From: Pseudomonas sp. GM78
Lineage (GTDB): Bacteria > Pseudomonadota > Gammaproteobacteria > Pseudomonadales > Pseudomonadaceae
DNA: 35,280 bases
Reading direction: 5' to 3'
Assembly (NCBI RefSeq): GCF_000282475.1
Contig: NZ_AKJF01000126.1
Location: forward strand, 1 to 35,280
The notes beneath the pieces are model-generated. The model saw only the letters and a program-made list of their open reading frames with translations, made no database searches and was not told the origin of the DNA. Shown piece after piece: positions 1 to 9,870 of this stretch. The position numbers were made by a program, and so were the translations under genes. How positions within the stretch are numbered: position 1 is the stretch's first letter; every line of letters starts with the position of its first letter.

Positions 1-390
<390 letters not shown>

Positions 391-609
391 TCAAAAAAAG
401 GGCCGAAACACCGTAGGAATGGGCCTTTTGTGCATTTTGATACAGTAAAAATAAGCTGTGGTTACACGCCTGGTTAACCTGACTTTCGAATCAGAAACAC
501 AGATCGGCACTCGAGTGCAACCGTGCGTAGCGTTTCGGGTGCTGTCGCGGGCTGTTTAGGCTAGAATGCACGGCCTCAAAGCACACCCCTTCCCGAGGCT
601 GTCCCGAAG

Positions 610-3600
610 ATGTTGATCCTGCGCGGCGCTCCTGCCCTTTCTGCCTTTCGCCACAGCAAGCTCCTTGAGCAACTGAGCCAGAAGGTCCCGGCTGTCAGTG
701 GCCTGTATGCTGAATTCGCTCACTTCGCCGAAGTTACCGGCGTCCTGACCGGCGACGAACAGCAGGTGCTTGCGCGCCTTCTGAAGTACGGTCCAAGCGT
801 TCCTGTCCAGGAGCCTACCGGTCGTCTGTTCCTGGTGCTGCCGCGTTTCGGCACCATCTCGCCCTGGTCGAGCAAGGCGAGCGACATCGCTCGCAACTGC
901 GGCCTGACCAAGATCCAGCGCCTGGAGCGCGGCATTGCATTCTATGTTGCCGGCCAGTTCAGCGACGCTGACGCCCAGCTGATCGCCGATGCACTGCACG
1001 ACCGCATGACCCAGATCGTCCTGGGCAACCTCGAACAGGCCGCCGGCCTGTTCAGCCACGCCGAGCCAAAACCCCTGACCGCGATCGACGTGTTGGGTGG
1101 CGGCCGCGCCGCGCTGGAAAAAGCCAATACCGAGCTGGGCCTGGCCCTGGCCGAAGACGAGATCGACTACCTGGTCAACGCCTTCGTTGGCTTGAAGCGC
1201 AACCCGCACGACATCGAACTGATGATGTTCGCCCAGGCGAACTCCGAGCACTGCCGCCACAAGATCTTCAACGCCAGCTGGGACATCGACGGCGAGAGCC
1301 AGGAAAAAAGCCTGTTCGGCATGATCAAGAACACCTACGTGATGCACAGCGAAGGCGTTCTGTCTGCCTACAAGGACAACGCTTCGGTGATCGTCGGCTC
1401 CGTGGCCGGGCGTTTCTTCCCGGACCCTGAGACCCGCCAGTACGGCGCGGTGCAGGAGCCGGTGCACATCCTGATGAAGGTTGAGACCCACAACCACCCG
1501 ACCGCGATTGCCCCGTTCCCGGGCGCATCCACCGGTTCCGGTGGCGAGATCCGCGACGAAGGCGCGACCGGTCGTGGTGCCAAGCCAAAAGCCGGCCTGA
1601 CCGGTTTCACCGTGTCCAACCTGCAGATCCCGGGCTTCGAACAGCCGTGGGAAGTGCCGTACGGCAAGCCCGAGCGCATCGTTACCGCGCTGGACATCAT
1701 GATCGAAGGCCCGCTGGGCGGTGCTGCGTTCAACAACGAATTCGGTCGTCCGGCCCTGACCGGCTACTTCCGTACCTTCGAGCAATCGATCACCACCCCG
1801 CACGGTGACGAAGTTCGCGGTTACCACAAGCCGATCATGCTGGCTGGCGGCATGGGCAACATCCGTGAAGAACACGTCAAGAAAGGCGAGATCCTGGTCG
1901 GCTCCAAGCTGATCGTGCTCGGCGGCCCGGCGATGCTGATCGGCCTGGGCGGCGGCGCCGCTTCCTCCATGGCCACCGGCACCAGCTCGGCAGACCTGGA
2001 TTTCGCCTCCGTTCAGCGGGAAAACCCTGAAATGGAGCGTCGCTGCCAGGAAGTCATCGACCGTTGCTGGCAGCTGGGCGACAAGAACCCGATCAGCTTC
2101 ATCCACGACGTGGGTGCCGGTGGCCTGTCCAACGCCTTCCCGGAACTGGTCAACGACGGCGACCGCGGTGGCCGTTTCGAACTGCGCAACATTCCAAACG
2201 ACGAGCCGGGCATGGCCCCGCACGAAATCTGGAGTAACGAATCCCAGGAACGCTACGTGCTGGCAGTCGGCCCGGCCGACTTCGAACGCTTCAAGGCGAT
2301 CTGCGAACGCGAGCGTTGCCCGTTTGCCGTCGTCGGCGAAGCCACCGCCGAGCCGCAGCTGACCGTCACCGACAGCCACTTCGGCAACAGCCCGGTGGAC
2401 ATGCCGCTCGAAGTGCTGCTGGGCAAAGCCCCGCGCATGCACCGTTCGGTAGTACGTGAAAACGAGCTGGGCGACGATTTCGATCCGTCGACCCTGGACA
2501 TCGCCAACTGCGTCGAGCGCGTCCTGCATCACCCGGCCGTGGCCAGCAAGAGCTTCCTGATCACCATCGGCGACCGCACCATCACCGGCCTCGTGGCCCG
2601 TGACCAGATGGTCGGTCCGTGGCAAGTTCCGGTGGCCGACGTTGCCGTCACCGCCACCAGCTTCGACGTCTACACCGGTGAAGCCATGGCCATGGGCGAG
2701 CGTACTCCGCTGGCGCTGCTGGACGCTCCGGCGTCGGGCCGCATGGCCATCGGTGAAACCCTGACCAACATCGCCGCTTCGCGCATCGGCAAGATCTCCG
2801 ACATCAAGCTGTCGGCGAACTGGATGTCCGCCGCCGGTCACCCGGGTGAAGACGCGCGTCTGTACGACACCGTGAAAGCGGTCGGCATGGAACTGTGCCC
2901 TGAGCTGGGCATTACCATTCCGGTGGGCAAGGACTCGATGTCCATGGCCACGCGCTGGAACGATGAAGGCGTGGACAAGGCCGTAACCTCGCCAATGTCC
3001 CTGATCGTGACCGGTTTCGCGCCAGTGACTGACATCCGTCAGACCCTGACCCCGCAACTGCGTATGGACAAGGGCACCACCGACCTGATCCTGATCGACT
3101 TGGGCCGTGGCCAGAACCGCATGGGCGCCTCGATCCTGGCACAGGTTCACGGCAAGCTCGGCAAGCAGGCTCCGGACGTCGACGACGCCGAAGACCTGAA
3201 AGCTTTCTTCGCGGTGATCCAGGGCCTCAACGCCGACGGCCACCTGCTGGCCTACCACGACCGTTCCGACGGTGGTCTGTTGACCAGCGTGGTGGAAATG
3301 GCCTTCGCCGGTCATTGCGGCCTGAGCCTGAACCTCGACGGTCTGGCGGAAACGTCCGCTGACATCGCCGCGATCCTGTTCAACGAAGAACTGGGCGCGG
3401 TGATCCAGGTTCGTCAGGATGCTACCCCGGACATACTCGCGCAGTTCAGCGCTGCCGGCCTGGGCGAGTGCGTGTCGGTGATCGGTCAGCCGATCAACAA
3501 CGGCCAGATCGACATCACCTTCAACGGTGACACCGTGTTCGAAGGCCAGCGTCGTCTGCTGCAGCGCCAGTGGGCCGAGACCAGCTACCAGATCCAGCGT

Positions 3601-4506
3601 CTGCGTGACAACGCCGACTGCGCCGATCAGGAATTCGACGTGCTGCTGGAAGAAGACAACCCGGGCCTGAGCGTCAAACTCAGCTACGACGTCAACCAGG
3701 ACATCGCCGCGCCTTACATCAAGAAAGGCATCCGCCCACAGGTTGCCGTGCTGCGTGAGCAGGGCGTCAACGGTCAGGTGGAAATGGCGGCCGCGTTCGA
3801 CCGCGCCGGCTTCAACGCGATCGACGTACACATGAGCGACATCCTGGCCGGTCGCGTCGACCTGAACGAGTTCAAGGGCCTGGTCGCTTGCGGCGGCTTC
3901 TCCTACGGTGACGTGCTGGGTGCCGGTGAAGGCTGGGCCAAGTCGGCGCTGTTCAACAGCCGGGCCCGCGATGCGTTCCAGGGTTTCTTCGAACGTAACG
4001 ACAGCTTCACCCTCGGCGTGTGCAACGGTTGCCAGATGATGTCCAACCTGCACGAGCTGATCCCGGGCAGCGAGTTCTGGCCGCACTTCGTGCGTAACCG
4101 TTCCGAGCAGTTCGAGGCCCGTGTGGCCATGGTGCAGATCCAGGAGTCGAACTCGATCTTCCTGCAAGGCATGGCCGGTTCGCGCATGCCGATCGCCATC
4201 GCCCACGGTGAAGGCCATGCCGAGTTCGCCAGCGAAGAGGCACTGCTGGAAGCCGATCTGTCCGGTTGTGTGGCGATGCGTTTTGTCGACAACCACGGCA
4301 AGGTCACCGAAAGCTACCCGGCCAACCCGAACGGCTCGCCGCGCGGGATCACCGGTTTGACCAGCCGCGACGGTCGCGTGACCATCATGATGCCGCACCC
4401 GGAGCGTGTGTTCCGCGCTGTGCAGAACTCGTGGCGCTCGGAAGACTGGAACGAAGACGCACCTTGGATGCGTATGTTCCGTAACGCTCGCGTTTGGGTG
4501 AACTAA
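610..4506 (+). CDS. purL: Phosphoribosylformylglycinamidine synthase (FGAM synthase)
   Basis: Large single-chain PurL catalyses the ATP- and glutamine-dependent conversion of FGAR to FGAM, the fourth step of de novo purine synthesis, in the cytosol. The 1298 residues match the enterobacterial enzyme (about 1295). Visible in order are the N-terminal domain; the conserved [14 protein letters not shown] segment with His294 and His296; the glycine-rich [19 protein letters not shown]; two AIRS-synthetase-like halves; and a C-terminal class I glutamine amidotransferase domain. In that last domain GVCNGCQMM carries the nucleophile Cys1138, and PHPERV gives His1263 and Glu1265. All are shifted by three from E. 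coli Cys1135/His1260/Glu1262. The ATG at 610 is preceded only by a weak CGAAG ribosome site, but the [14 protein letters not shown] start is typical of the family. The long minus-strand open frame opposite is a codon-bias shadow. Confidence 0.98.
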   Translation: MLILRGAPALSAFRHSKLLEQLSQKVPAVSGLYAEFAHFAEVTGVLTGDEQQVLARLLKYGPSVPVQEPTGRLFLVLPRFGTISPWSSKASDIARNCGLTKIQRLERGIAFYVAGQFSDADAQLIADALHDRMTQIVLGNLEQAAGLFSHAEPKPLTAIDVLGGGRAALEKANTELGLALAEDEIDYLVNAFVGLKRNPHDIELMMFAQANSEHCRHKIFNASWDIDGESQEKSLFGMIKNTYVMHSEGVLSAYKDNASVIVGSVAGRFFPDPETRQYGAVQEPVHILMKVETHNHPTAIAPFPGASTGSGGEIRDEGATGRGAKPKAGLTGFTVSNLQIPGFEQPWEVPYGKPERIVTALDIMIEGPLGGAAFNNEFGRPALTGYFRTFEQSITTPHGDEVRGYHKPIMLAGGMGNIREEHVKKGEILVGSKLIVLGGPAMLIGLGGGAASSMATGTSSADLDFASVQRENPEMERRCQEVIDRCWQLGDKNPISFIHDVGAGGLSNAFPELVNDGDRGGRFELRNIPNDEPGMAPHEIWSNESQERYVLAVGPADFERFKAICERERCPFAVVGEATAEPQLTVTDSHFGNSPVDMPLEVLLGKAPRMHRSVVRENELGDDFDPSTLDIANCVERVLHHPAVASKSFLITIGDRTITGLVARDQMVGPWQVPVADVAVTATSFDVYTGEAMAMGERTPLALLDAPASGRMAIGETLTNIAASRIGKISDIKLSANWMSAAGHPGEDARLYDTVKAVGMELCPELGITIPVGKDSMSMATRWNDEGVDKAVTSPMSLIVTGFAPVTDIRQTLTPQLRMDKGTTDLILIDLGRGQNRMGASILAQVHGKLGKQAPDVDDAEDLKAFFAVIQGLNADGHLLAYHDRSDGGLLTSVVEMAFAGHCGLSLNLDGLAETSADIAAILFNEELGAVIQVRQDATPDILAQFSAAGLGECVSVIGQPINNGQIDITFNGDTVFEGQRRLLQRQWAETSYQIQRLRDNADCADQEFDVLLEEDNPGLSVKLSYDVNQDIAAPYIKKGIRPQVAVLREQGVNGQVEMAAAFDRAGFNAIDVHMSDILAGRVDLNEFKGLVACGGFSYGDVLGAGEGWAKSALFNSRARDAFQGFFERNDSFTLGVCNGCQMMSNLHELIPGSEFWPHFVRNRSEQFEARVAMVQIQESNSIFLQGMAGSRMPIAIAHGEGHAEFASEEALLEADLSGCVAMRFVDNHGKVTESYPANPNGSPRGITGLTSRDGRVTIMMPHPERVFRAVQNSWRSEDWNEDAPWMRMFRNARVWVN

Positions 4507-4511
4507 GAGCC

Positions 4512-4823
4512 GTGTACAAGCTCAGCTTTTTTGTTCCCGACAGTCATGTCGATGGGGTCAAGAGTGCCGTTTTCGCTGCTGGTGGCGGACGGATCGGCGC
4601 TTACGACCACTGTTCATGGCAAGTGCTGGGACTTGGTCAGTTTCGCCCACTGGACGGCAGTCAGCCGTTCATTGGCGAGGCCGGGCAGGTCGAGCAGGTC
4701 GAAGAATGGAAGGTTGAGCTGGTGGTGGCCGATGAGTTGATCCGCTCGGTGGTGGCGGCTCTGAAACAGAGTCACCCCTATGAGACACCGGCTTATGAGG
4801 TGTGGCGACTGGAGGATTTCTGA
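4512..4823 (+). CDS. NIF3-like (YqfO-type) small protein
   Basis: A 103-aa protein matching the small NIF3/YqfO-C-like proteins of gammaproteobacteria, a ferredoxin-like CutA-related fold of unknown biochemical role. Typical features are the start YKLSFFVPDSH, the glycine-rich AAGGGRIGAYDHCSWQ, GQFRPLDGSQPFIG in the middle, and HPYETPAYEVW near the C-terminus. I chose the GTG at 4512 because an AAGAG ribosome site sits just upstream and family members begin at (M/V)YKL. An ATG at 4494 would overlap purL and add six unrelated residues. It follows purL by 5 nt and is probably cotranscribed with it; the pair ends at a strong terminator. The function is not known, and metal or nucleotide binding is only a possibility. 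Confidence 0.88.
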   Translation: MYKLSFFVPDSHVDGVKSAVFAAGGGRIGAYDHCSWQVLGLGQFRPLDGSQPFIGEAGQVEQVEEWKVELVVADELIRSVVAALKQSHPYETPAYEVWRLEDF

Positions 4824-4842
4824 TCCTTTGATTGCCGCCCTG

Positions 4843-4874
4843 AAAAACCCGCTGATTCGTCAGCGGGTTTTTTT
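4843..4874 (+). terminator. Intrinsic terminator after purL and the NIF3-like gene
   Basis: An 8-bp perfect stem CCCGCTGA/TCAGCGGG closed by a TTCG tetraloop is followed by seven T and preceded by five A. It lies 20 nt after the stop codon and can work on the plus strand, possibly on both. Confidence 0.93.
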
Positions 4875-4896
4875 ATGGTCTTCATTTCTCGAACCG

Positions 4897-4929
4897 AAAA
4901 AAAACCCGGCATGAAAGCCGGGTTTTTTT
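4897..4929. terminator. Bidirectional terminator between the NIF3-like gene and sodB
   Basis: Stem CCCGGC/GCCGGG with loop ATGAAA, eight A before it and seven T after it, so it is symmetrical. It ends sodB on the minus strand, 15 nt after its stop, and is a second barrier for readthrough from purL. Confidence 0.9.
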
Positions 4930-4943
4930 CAGGAGCGTCGAGC

Positions 4944-5540
4944 TTAAGCGGTGAAGGTTTTGCCTTCGAACTGCTCAGCCACGAATTTCCAGTTAACCAG
5001 GTTCCAGAACGCTTCAACGTACTTCGGACGCAGGTTGCGGTAGTCGATGTAGTAAGCGTGTTCCCAGACGTCGCAGGTCAGCAGCGGGGTGTCGCCGTTG
5101 GTCAGCGGGTTGCCGGCGCCGATGGTGCTGGCCAGGGCCAGGGAACCGTCAGCCTTTTTCACCAGCCAGCCCCAACCGGAACCGAAAGTGCCGATGGAAG
5201 TCTTGCTGAACTCTTCCTTGAACTTGTCGAACGAACCAAAGGCTGCGTTGATGGCTTCAGCCAGCGCGCCGGTTGGTTGACCGCCAGCGTTTGGCGCCAG
5301 GCAGTTCCAGTAGAAAGTGTGGTTCCACACTTGAGCGGCGTTGTTGAAGATGCCGCCCGAGGAAGTCTTGACGATTTCTTCCAGGGTCTTGCCTTCGAAC
5401 TCGGTGCCAGGCACCAGGTTGTTCAGGTTCACGACATAGGTGTTGTGGTGCTTGTCGTGGTGAAATTCCAGGGTTTCCTTGGAAATGTGCGGCTGCAGGG
5501 CATCGTGTGCGTACGGCAGCGGCGGCAATTCGAAAGCCAT
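4944..5540 (-). CDS. sodB: Iron superoxide dismutase SodB
   Basis: This cytosolic enzyme dismutates superoxide to oxygen and hydrogen peroxide. The 198 residues begin [20 protein letters not shown], the classic SodB start. The four metal ligands are all present: His27 (FHHDKHH), His74 (WNHTFYW), and Asp157 and His161 ([13 protein letters not shown]). Gln70 in AAQVWNH, in the N-terminal half, is the signature of iron rather than manganese enzymes. The ATG at 5540 has a good AGGAG site. It is monocistronic, bounded by the terminator at 4897-4929. A -10-like TATGAT occurs on the minus strand near 5648-5643. No clear Fur box is visible. Confidence 0.97.
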   Translation of the reverse strand: MAFELPPLPYAHDALQPHISKETLEFHHDKHHNTYVVNLNNLVPGTEFEGKTLEEIVKTSSGGIFNNAAQVWNHTFYWNCLAPNAGGQPTGALAEAINAAFGSFDKFKEEFSKTSIGTFGSGWGWLVKKADGSLALASTIGAGNPLTNGDTPLLTCDVWEHAYYIDYRNLRPKYVEAFWNLVNWKFVAEQFEGKTFTA

Positions 5541-5717
5541 TATGATTCTCCTAATCAGGTCAGTTGCGGTGAGCGCAAGGCCGATCACGGGCGGCCAGAC
5601 AAGCGCCGGGGAGTTTGTACTCTTTGCGGCGCATCGGATCGGATCATAGCACCGGGGGTGCGGCATAACCACGCAACATCTGTGTGGAATAGAGGTTCCA
5701 GAGCCTTTTGGAATAAA

Positions 5718-6320
5718 TCAGCCAGCGCTGATCAGCTGTAATGCTACGGCGAACATCATCACCGCCACCAACAGGTCAAGAATCCGCCAGGTGCTCGGCC
5801 GGGCCAGCCACGGCGCCAACCATGCCGCGCCGAGCGCCAGGGTGAAAAACCACAACAATGATGCACTCGCTGCGCCCACCACATAAGCGCCGGGCTCTGT
5901 CTGTTGGGCGCCGAGGGAGCCGATCAGCAAAACAGTGTCCAGATAGACATGCGGATTAAGCAGCGTCACCGCCAGCGCACTGAGCATCACCGCGCGCAGC
6001 GAACGAACGGTCTGGCTTTCACCCTGTTGCAGGCTCTGTCTGGAGCAGGCCCGACGCAACGCCTGGCTGCCATACCACACCAGAAACGCCGCGCCGCCCC
6101 AACGGGCGATGGCCAACAGGGTCGGGTTCTGTGCCAGCACTGTCGCCAGGCCAAATACGCCGGCGGCCACCAGCAAGGCATCGCAGGCCACGCAGAGCGC
6201 CGCCACCGGCAGGTGATGTTCACGGCGCAGGCTTTGCGCCAGCACAAACGCATTCTGCGTGCCGATCGCCATGATCAGTCCGAACGCCACCAGCAGGCCG
6301 TTAATATAGCTTTGCCACAT
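5718..6320 (-). CDS. argO: LysE/ArgO-family amino-acid exporter
   Basis: A 200-aa inner-membrane protein of the LysE superfamily with about six hydrophobic segments. The N-terminus carries GLLVAFGLIMAIGTQNAFVLAQSL, where GxQNAFVL is the ArgO/LysE hallmark, and the middle has AVTLLNPHVYLDTVLL, the conserved NPH motif. Known members export arginine or lysine. The gene starts 6 nt after the stop of an ACT-domain gene, so the two form an operon. Divergent from it is an ArgP/LysG-type LysR regulator, the standard control partner of this exporter. Substrate (arginine against lysine) is inferred from family, not shown by sequence. Confidence 0.88.
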   Translation of the reverse strand: MWQSYINGLLVAFGLIMAIGTQNAFVLAQSLRREHHLPVAALCVACDALLVAAGVFGLATVLAQNPTLLAIARWGGAAFLVWYGSQALRRACSRQSLQQGESQTVRSLRAVMLSALAVTLLNPHVYLDTVLLIGSLGAQQTEPGAYVVGAASASLLWFFTLALGAAWLAPWLARPSTWRILDLLVAVMMFAVALQLISAG

Positions 6321-6326
6321 TATTCT

Positions 6327-6728
6327 TTACTCCGCGTTGGCAGCCAGGTCGCGCAGCACTTGCATTGCGCGTTCGGCGTCGGCTTGGCCGACAAACAAAT
6401 GGTCGTGGTAGTAACCGGCGATCACATTGCAGCTGATGCCGGCCTGGCCCAGGGCCGTGGCGAACGCGGCGGTCAGGCCGACGGCTTCGAGGGCCGAATG
6501 CACATTCAGGGTGATCCACGCGGCGACATAGTCGAAGCTCAAGCCCGCCTGCTCGGCGCGGGAGCGTTCGACAATCACGGTCAGGCCTTCCTGCTCGCGA
6601 AAGCTGCCGACGATTTCCAGGCCCGCGGGCAATTGGCCGTCGGCCAGGGTGCAGAACACGTATTCGCCGGCATTGAGTTGCGGGCTCATGCTGCGCAGCA
6701 GCGTTGCCAATGAAGTTTCGCCAGCCAT
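6327..6728 (-). CDS. ACT-domain protein
   Basis: A 133-aa cytosolic protein resembling the COG3602 ACT-domain family (DUF2241). The N-terminal half (MAGETSLATLLRSMSPQL, then GEYVFCTL) is followed by an ACT-like half with WITLNVHSALEAVGLTAAF and GISCNVIAGYYHDHLFV. ACT domains usually bind amino acids. The ATG at 6728 was chosen because MAGET is the conserved start; the upstream extension has no family character. It is the first gene of an operon with the argO-like exporter, so it may sense the exporter's substrate. The 95-bp gap to the divergent argP-like gene must hold both promoters. Confidence 0.8.
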   Translation of the reverse strand: MAGETSLATLLRSMSPQLNAGEYVFCTLADGQLPAGLEIVGSFREQEGLTVIVERSRAEQAGLSFDYVAAWITLNVHSALEAVGLTAAFATALGQAGISCNVIAGYYHDHLFVGQADAERAMQVLRDLAANAE

Positions 6729-6823
6729 GGGGGGATCCTTGTGCAAGAGTTCGTGCTGGCCATTCTCCGGTAGGAACCTGTATAAGAAAAACCAATATTG
6801 CTGATCGCTCATTAGGAAAACTG

Positions 6824-7717
6824 ATGTTCGACTATAAATTGCTTTCTGCCCTGGCCGCGGTGGTCGAGCAGGCCGGTTTCGAACGGGCAGCCCAGGTCTT
6901 GGGTTTGTCACAATCGGCCATTTCCCAGCGCATCAAATTGCTCGAGGCGCGGGTTGGCCAACCGGTGTTGGTGCGCGGTACGCGGCCGTCTCCGACCGAG
7001 CTCGGCCGGCGTCTGCTCAACCACGTGCAGCAGGTGCGCCTGCTTGAACGGGATTTGCAGACGCTGGTACCGGCGCTGGACGAAGAGGGCCTGCCGGAGC
7101 GCCTGCGGATCGCCCTGAATGCCGACAGCCTGGCGACCTGGTGGGCCCAGGCCGTGGGGGAATTTTGCGCGCAACACCACCTGTTGATGGATCTGGTGGT
7201 CGAGGACCAGACCGTCGGCCTCAAGCGCATGCGCGCGGGCGAAGTCGCGGCGTGCCTGTGTGCCAGCGAGCGCCCGGTAGCCGGTGCGCGCAGCGTATTG
7301 CTCGGGGCGATGCGCTACCGTGCGCTGGCCAGCCCGGCCTTCATCGCCCGGCACTTTCCTCAAGGCGTGCGCGCCGATCAGTTGGCCCGGACCCCGGCGC
7401 TGGTGTTCGGCCCGGACGACTTCCTGCAGCATCGCTACCTGGCGTCCCTTGGCGTCGATGGCGGTTTCGAGCACCACCTGTGCCCATCGTCCGAAGGCTT
7501 TATCCGCCTCACCGAAGCCGGACTTGGCTGGGGCCTGGTGCCGGAACTGCAGGTGCGCGAACAGCTGGAACGCGGCATTTTGCGGGAGCTTTTGCCAGAT
7601 AAACCGATCGACGTGCCGCTGTACTGGCATCATTGGCGCAATGGCGGTCAGTTGCTGGGGTTGCTGACCGAGCAATTGGTGCAGGCGTCCAGGCAATGGT
7701 TGGTGCCGTTGGACTGA
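6824..7717 (+). CDS. argP: ArgP/LysG-type LysR transcriptional regulator
   Basis: A 297-aa LysR-family regulator, the same length as E. coli ArgP (IciA). The winged HTH is at residues about 3-60 (FDYKLLSALAAVVEQAGFERAAQVLGLSQSAISQRIKLLE), and the C-terminal effector domain includes PALVFGPDDFLQHRYL and a closing PLYWHHW, both typical of ArgP. The family senses lysine or arginine and activates the divergent exporter. The ATG at 6824 is supported by an upstream AGGAAA and by the usual MFDYKLL start; upstream in-frame codons extend into the promoter region. The divergent argO operon is its likely target. Confidence 0.88.
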   Translation: MFDYKLLSALAAVVEQAGFERAAQVLGLSQSAISQRIKLLEARVGQPVLVRGTRPSPTELGRRLLNHVQQVRLLERDLQTLVPALDEEGLPERLRIALNADSLATWWAQAVGEFCAQHHLLMDLVVEDQTVGLKRMRAGEVAACLCASERPVAGARSVLLGAMRYRALASPAFIARHFPQGVRADQLARTPALVFGPDDFLQHRYLASLGVDGGFEHHLCPSSEGFIRLTEAGLGWGLVPELQVREQLERGILRELLPDKPIDVPLYWHHWRNGGQLLGLLTEQLVQASRQWLVPLD

Positions 7718-7773
7718 CAGGCAGCGTCAAGACCTCACGCAATACGCAAAAAACGAAATATTCGGAGCACTAC

Positions 7774-8766
7774 ATGAAGATTCTGGTCACCGGCGCAAGC
7801 GGCTTCATTGGCGGGCGCTTTGCGCGTTTCGCCCTGGAGCAGGGCCTGGACGTACGGGTCAACGGTCGCCGGGCCGAAAGTGTCGAGCATCTGGTGCGCC
7901 GTGGCGCCGAGTTCATCCAGGGCGACTTGATCGACCCGCTGCTGGCACGCGACCTGTGTTCCGGGGTCGAGGCCGTGGTGCATTGCGCCGGTGCCGTTGG
8001 CCTGTGGGGGCGTTATCAGGACTTTCACCAAGGCAACGTCCAGGTAACCGAGAATGTGGTTGAAGCCTGCCTGAAACAGCGGGTGCGACGCCTGGTGCAT
8101 CTGTCGTCGCCATCGATCTATTTCGATGGCCGCGATCACTTGGGGCTGACCGAAGAACAGGTGCCCAAACGCTTCAAGCACCCGTACGCCGCGACCAAGT
8201 ACCTGGCCGAGCAAAAAGTCTTCGGCGCCCAGGAATTTGGCCTCGAAACCCTGGCGCTGCGCCCGCGTTTCGTGACCGGGGCGGGTGACATGAGCATCTT
8301 CCCGCGCTTGCTCAACATGCAGCGCAAGGGGCGCCTGGCGATCATCGGCAACGGTTTGAACAAGGTCGACTTCACCAGTGTGCACAACCTCAATGAAGCG
8401 TTGCTCAGCAGTTTGCTGGCCAGCGGTTCAGCCTTGGGCAAGGTGTACAACATCAGCAACGGAGCGCCGATCCCGCTGTGGGACGTGGTCAATTACGTCA
8501 TGCGCAAAATGGAAGTCCCGCAAGTGACGCGCTACCGTTCCTATGGCCTGGGCTATACCGTCGCGGCGCTCAATGAGGGGTTTTGCAAGGTGTGGCCGGG
8601 ACGTCCCGAGCCCACCCTGTCGCGACTGGGTATGCAGGTCATGAAGAAAAATTTCACCCTGGATATCAGTCGCGCCCGGCATTATCTGGACTACGACCCC
8701 AAGGTCAGTGTCTGGACGGCGCTCGATGAGTTCTGCGCCTGGTGGAAGGCGCAGGACATTCGCTGA
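7774..8766 (+). CDS. NAD-dependent epimerase/dehydratase (extended SDR)
   Basis: A 330-aa extended short-chain dehydrogenase. The nucleotide-binding GASGFIG is at residues 7-13, and the catalytic Tyr138 and Lys142 lie in HPYAATKYLAEQK, with SSPSIYF (111-117) supplying the serine region. The C-terminal half (FTSVHNLNEALL, GKVYNISNGAPIPLWDVV) resembles the 3-beta-hydroxysteroid dehydrogenase/isomerase-like and OleD-like branch rather than sugar-nucleotide epimerases. The ATG at 7774 has GGAG 6 nt upstream. It follows the argP-like gene by 56 nt. The substrate is unknown and the neighbours give no clue. Confidence 0.85.
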   Translation: MKILVTGASGFIGGRFARFALEQGLDVRVNGRRAESVEHLVRRGAEFIQGDLIDPLLARDLCSGVEAVVHCAGAVGLWGRYQDFHQGNVQVTENVVEACLKQRVRRLVHLSSPSIYFDGRDHLGLTEEQVPKRFKHPYAATKYLAEQKVFGAQEFGLETLALRPRFVTGAGDMSIFPRLLNMQRKGRLAIIGNGLNKVDFTSVHNLNEALLSSLLASGSALGKVYNISNGAPIPLWDVVNYVMRKMEVPQVTRYRSYGLGYTVAALNEGFCKVWPGRPEPTLSRLGMQVMKKNFTLDISRARHYLDYDPKVSVWTALDEFCAWWKAQDIR

Positions 8767-8825
8767 AACCGGCTTCACTGAACCGCGGTTCGGGTTCAGA
8801 GTCAATGATTGCGGCCATGGGGGGT

Positions 8826-8831
8826 TATACT
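8826..8831 (+). promoter_or_regulatory. -10-like box of the coiled-coil gene
   Basis: TATACT lies 43 nt upstream of the ATG at 8875, a strong match to the sigma-70 -10 element. No good -35 lies at 16-18 nt, so the promoter is only suggested. Confidence 0.4.
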
Positions 8832-8874
8832 GCGCCGCATCAAGCCATCACCGCGTTTCACAAAGGTTGACTCA

Positions 8875-9747
8875 ATGTCCATGCGTAACGATGCCAACGA
8901 TGACTTCGACGATGTACCGAGCCTGCGTGCAGACATCCTCGATGACGATGATTTCCCGAAGAGCACTCGCACCACCGTGCATTCGCGCACGCCGCCCGTG
9001 GTCAAGGTCAAGGCAGCGAGCACCGGCCCGTTGTGGGCACTGGTCGGCGCCTTGTTCTTTGCCTTCGCGGGCCTTGCCTGGTGGAGCTTTCAGCAGATTT
9101 CGCTGATGGAGCAACAGCTGGTGGCAACCCAGGAAAGCTTTGCGCGAATCAGTGAAGAAGCGGCGGGGCGCCTGCAGGATATTTCCGGCAAGGTGGTCGC
9201 CAGCCAGACCAACGTCAGCACCGACAGCGAAGCGCTGAAGCTGCAAATCCGCCAGCTGCAAAGCCAGTTGCAGGACCAGGGCAAGCAACAGCAGGGCGTT
9301 GCCGGCCAGGCCTCGGACCTGGACAAGCGTCTGGCGCAGATGACCGCGCAAACCAGTGAGCTGGACAAGCGCCTGGCCCAGATAGCCGCCCAGGACACCG
9401 AGCAGCAGAAGGCCAATGCGCAGGTACAGGAGCAGGTCAAAGCCTTGGGCACTGAACTGACCACACTGAAAAATACCCCGGCGGACACCGAAAAATTCGA
9501 CGCGCAGCTTAAAAGCCTGGGCGCTGACATCACGGCGCTGAAGAAACAGGGCAATCCGAACGCCGCCATCGACCGCCTGGAACAGGACATCGTGGTCCTC
9601 AAGAGCCAGCAGGACAACCGTCCCGGCGCCCCTCAAGGCGCAAGCACCGCTGAGTTCGATGCCTTCCGCAGCCAGGTCACCCGGACCATCAACAGCCTGC
9701 AAGCGCAGATCCAGAACCTGCAACAGCAGCTGCGCACTCGCCAATAG
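8875..9747 (+). CDS. Membrane-anchored coiled-coil protein of unknown function
   Basis: A 290-aa protein with an acidic N-terminal cytoplasmic tail (residues 1-50, rich in Asp: DANDDFDDVPSLRADILDDD). One membrane segment follows (GPLWALVGALFFAFAGLAWW, about 51-70), then a long glutamine- and alanine-rich coiled coil to the C-terminus. Two near-identical adjacent 14-residue units, SDLDKRLAQMTAQT and SELDKRLAQIAAQD, mark an internal duplication near residues 146-175. Homologues in Pseudomonas are often labelled ATPase, but no Walker motif is present. The topology suggests an inner-membrane protein with a periplasmic coiled coil. The ATG at 8875 fits a weak AAAGG site. Function unknown. Confidence 0.78.
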   Translation: MSMRNDANDDFDDVPSLRADILDDDDFPKSTRTTVHSRTPPVVKVKAASTGPLWALVGALFFAFAGLAWWSFQQISLMEQQLVATQESFARISEEAAGRLQDISGKVVASQTNVSTDSEALKLQIRQLQSQLQDQGKQQQGVAGQASDLDKRLAQMTAQTSELDKRLAQIAAQDTEQQKANAQVQEQVKALGTELTTLKNTPADTEKFDAQLKSLGADITALKKQGNPNAAIDRLEQDIVVLKSQQDNRPGAPQGASTAEFDAFRSQVTRTINSLQAQIQNLQQQLRTRQ

Positions 9748-9755
9748 GCCCTGCC

Positions 9756-9779
9756 TCATTCCCGGTTCGCCGGGAATGA
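9756..9779 (+). terminator. Hairpin downstream of the coiled-coil gene
   Basis: A perfect 10-bp stem TCATTCCCGG/CCGGGAATGA with a TTCG tetraloop starts 8 nt after the stop codon. It lacks a following T-run, so it may be a weak terminator or an mRNA 3' end stabiliser. Confidence 0.6.
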
Positions 9780-9870
9780 TCCCCTGGTGCAGCTCGATTC
9801 GCTGAATGTCCCTGTATGCGTCATTGCCGTCTACGCTCCTTCAAACATCTAAAGGAACGAGGGATGCGCC

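Noticed and set aside
391-435. Terminator-like AAAGGGCC ... GGGCCTTTT upstream of purL
   Set aside because: The arms do not pair well (AAAGGGCC against AAAGGCCC), so no stable stem forms.
556-4398. 1280-codon open frame on the minus strand opposite purL
   Set aside because: It is the mirror of purL caused by high-GC codon bias. Its translation is a low-complexity mix of H, V, G, A and Q with no family features.
8875-9747. ATPase annotation for the coiled-coil protein
   Set aside because: No Walker A or B motif is visible.
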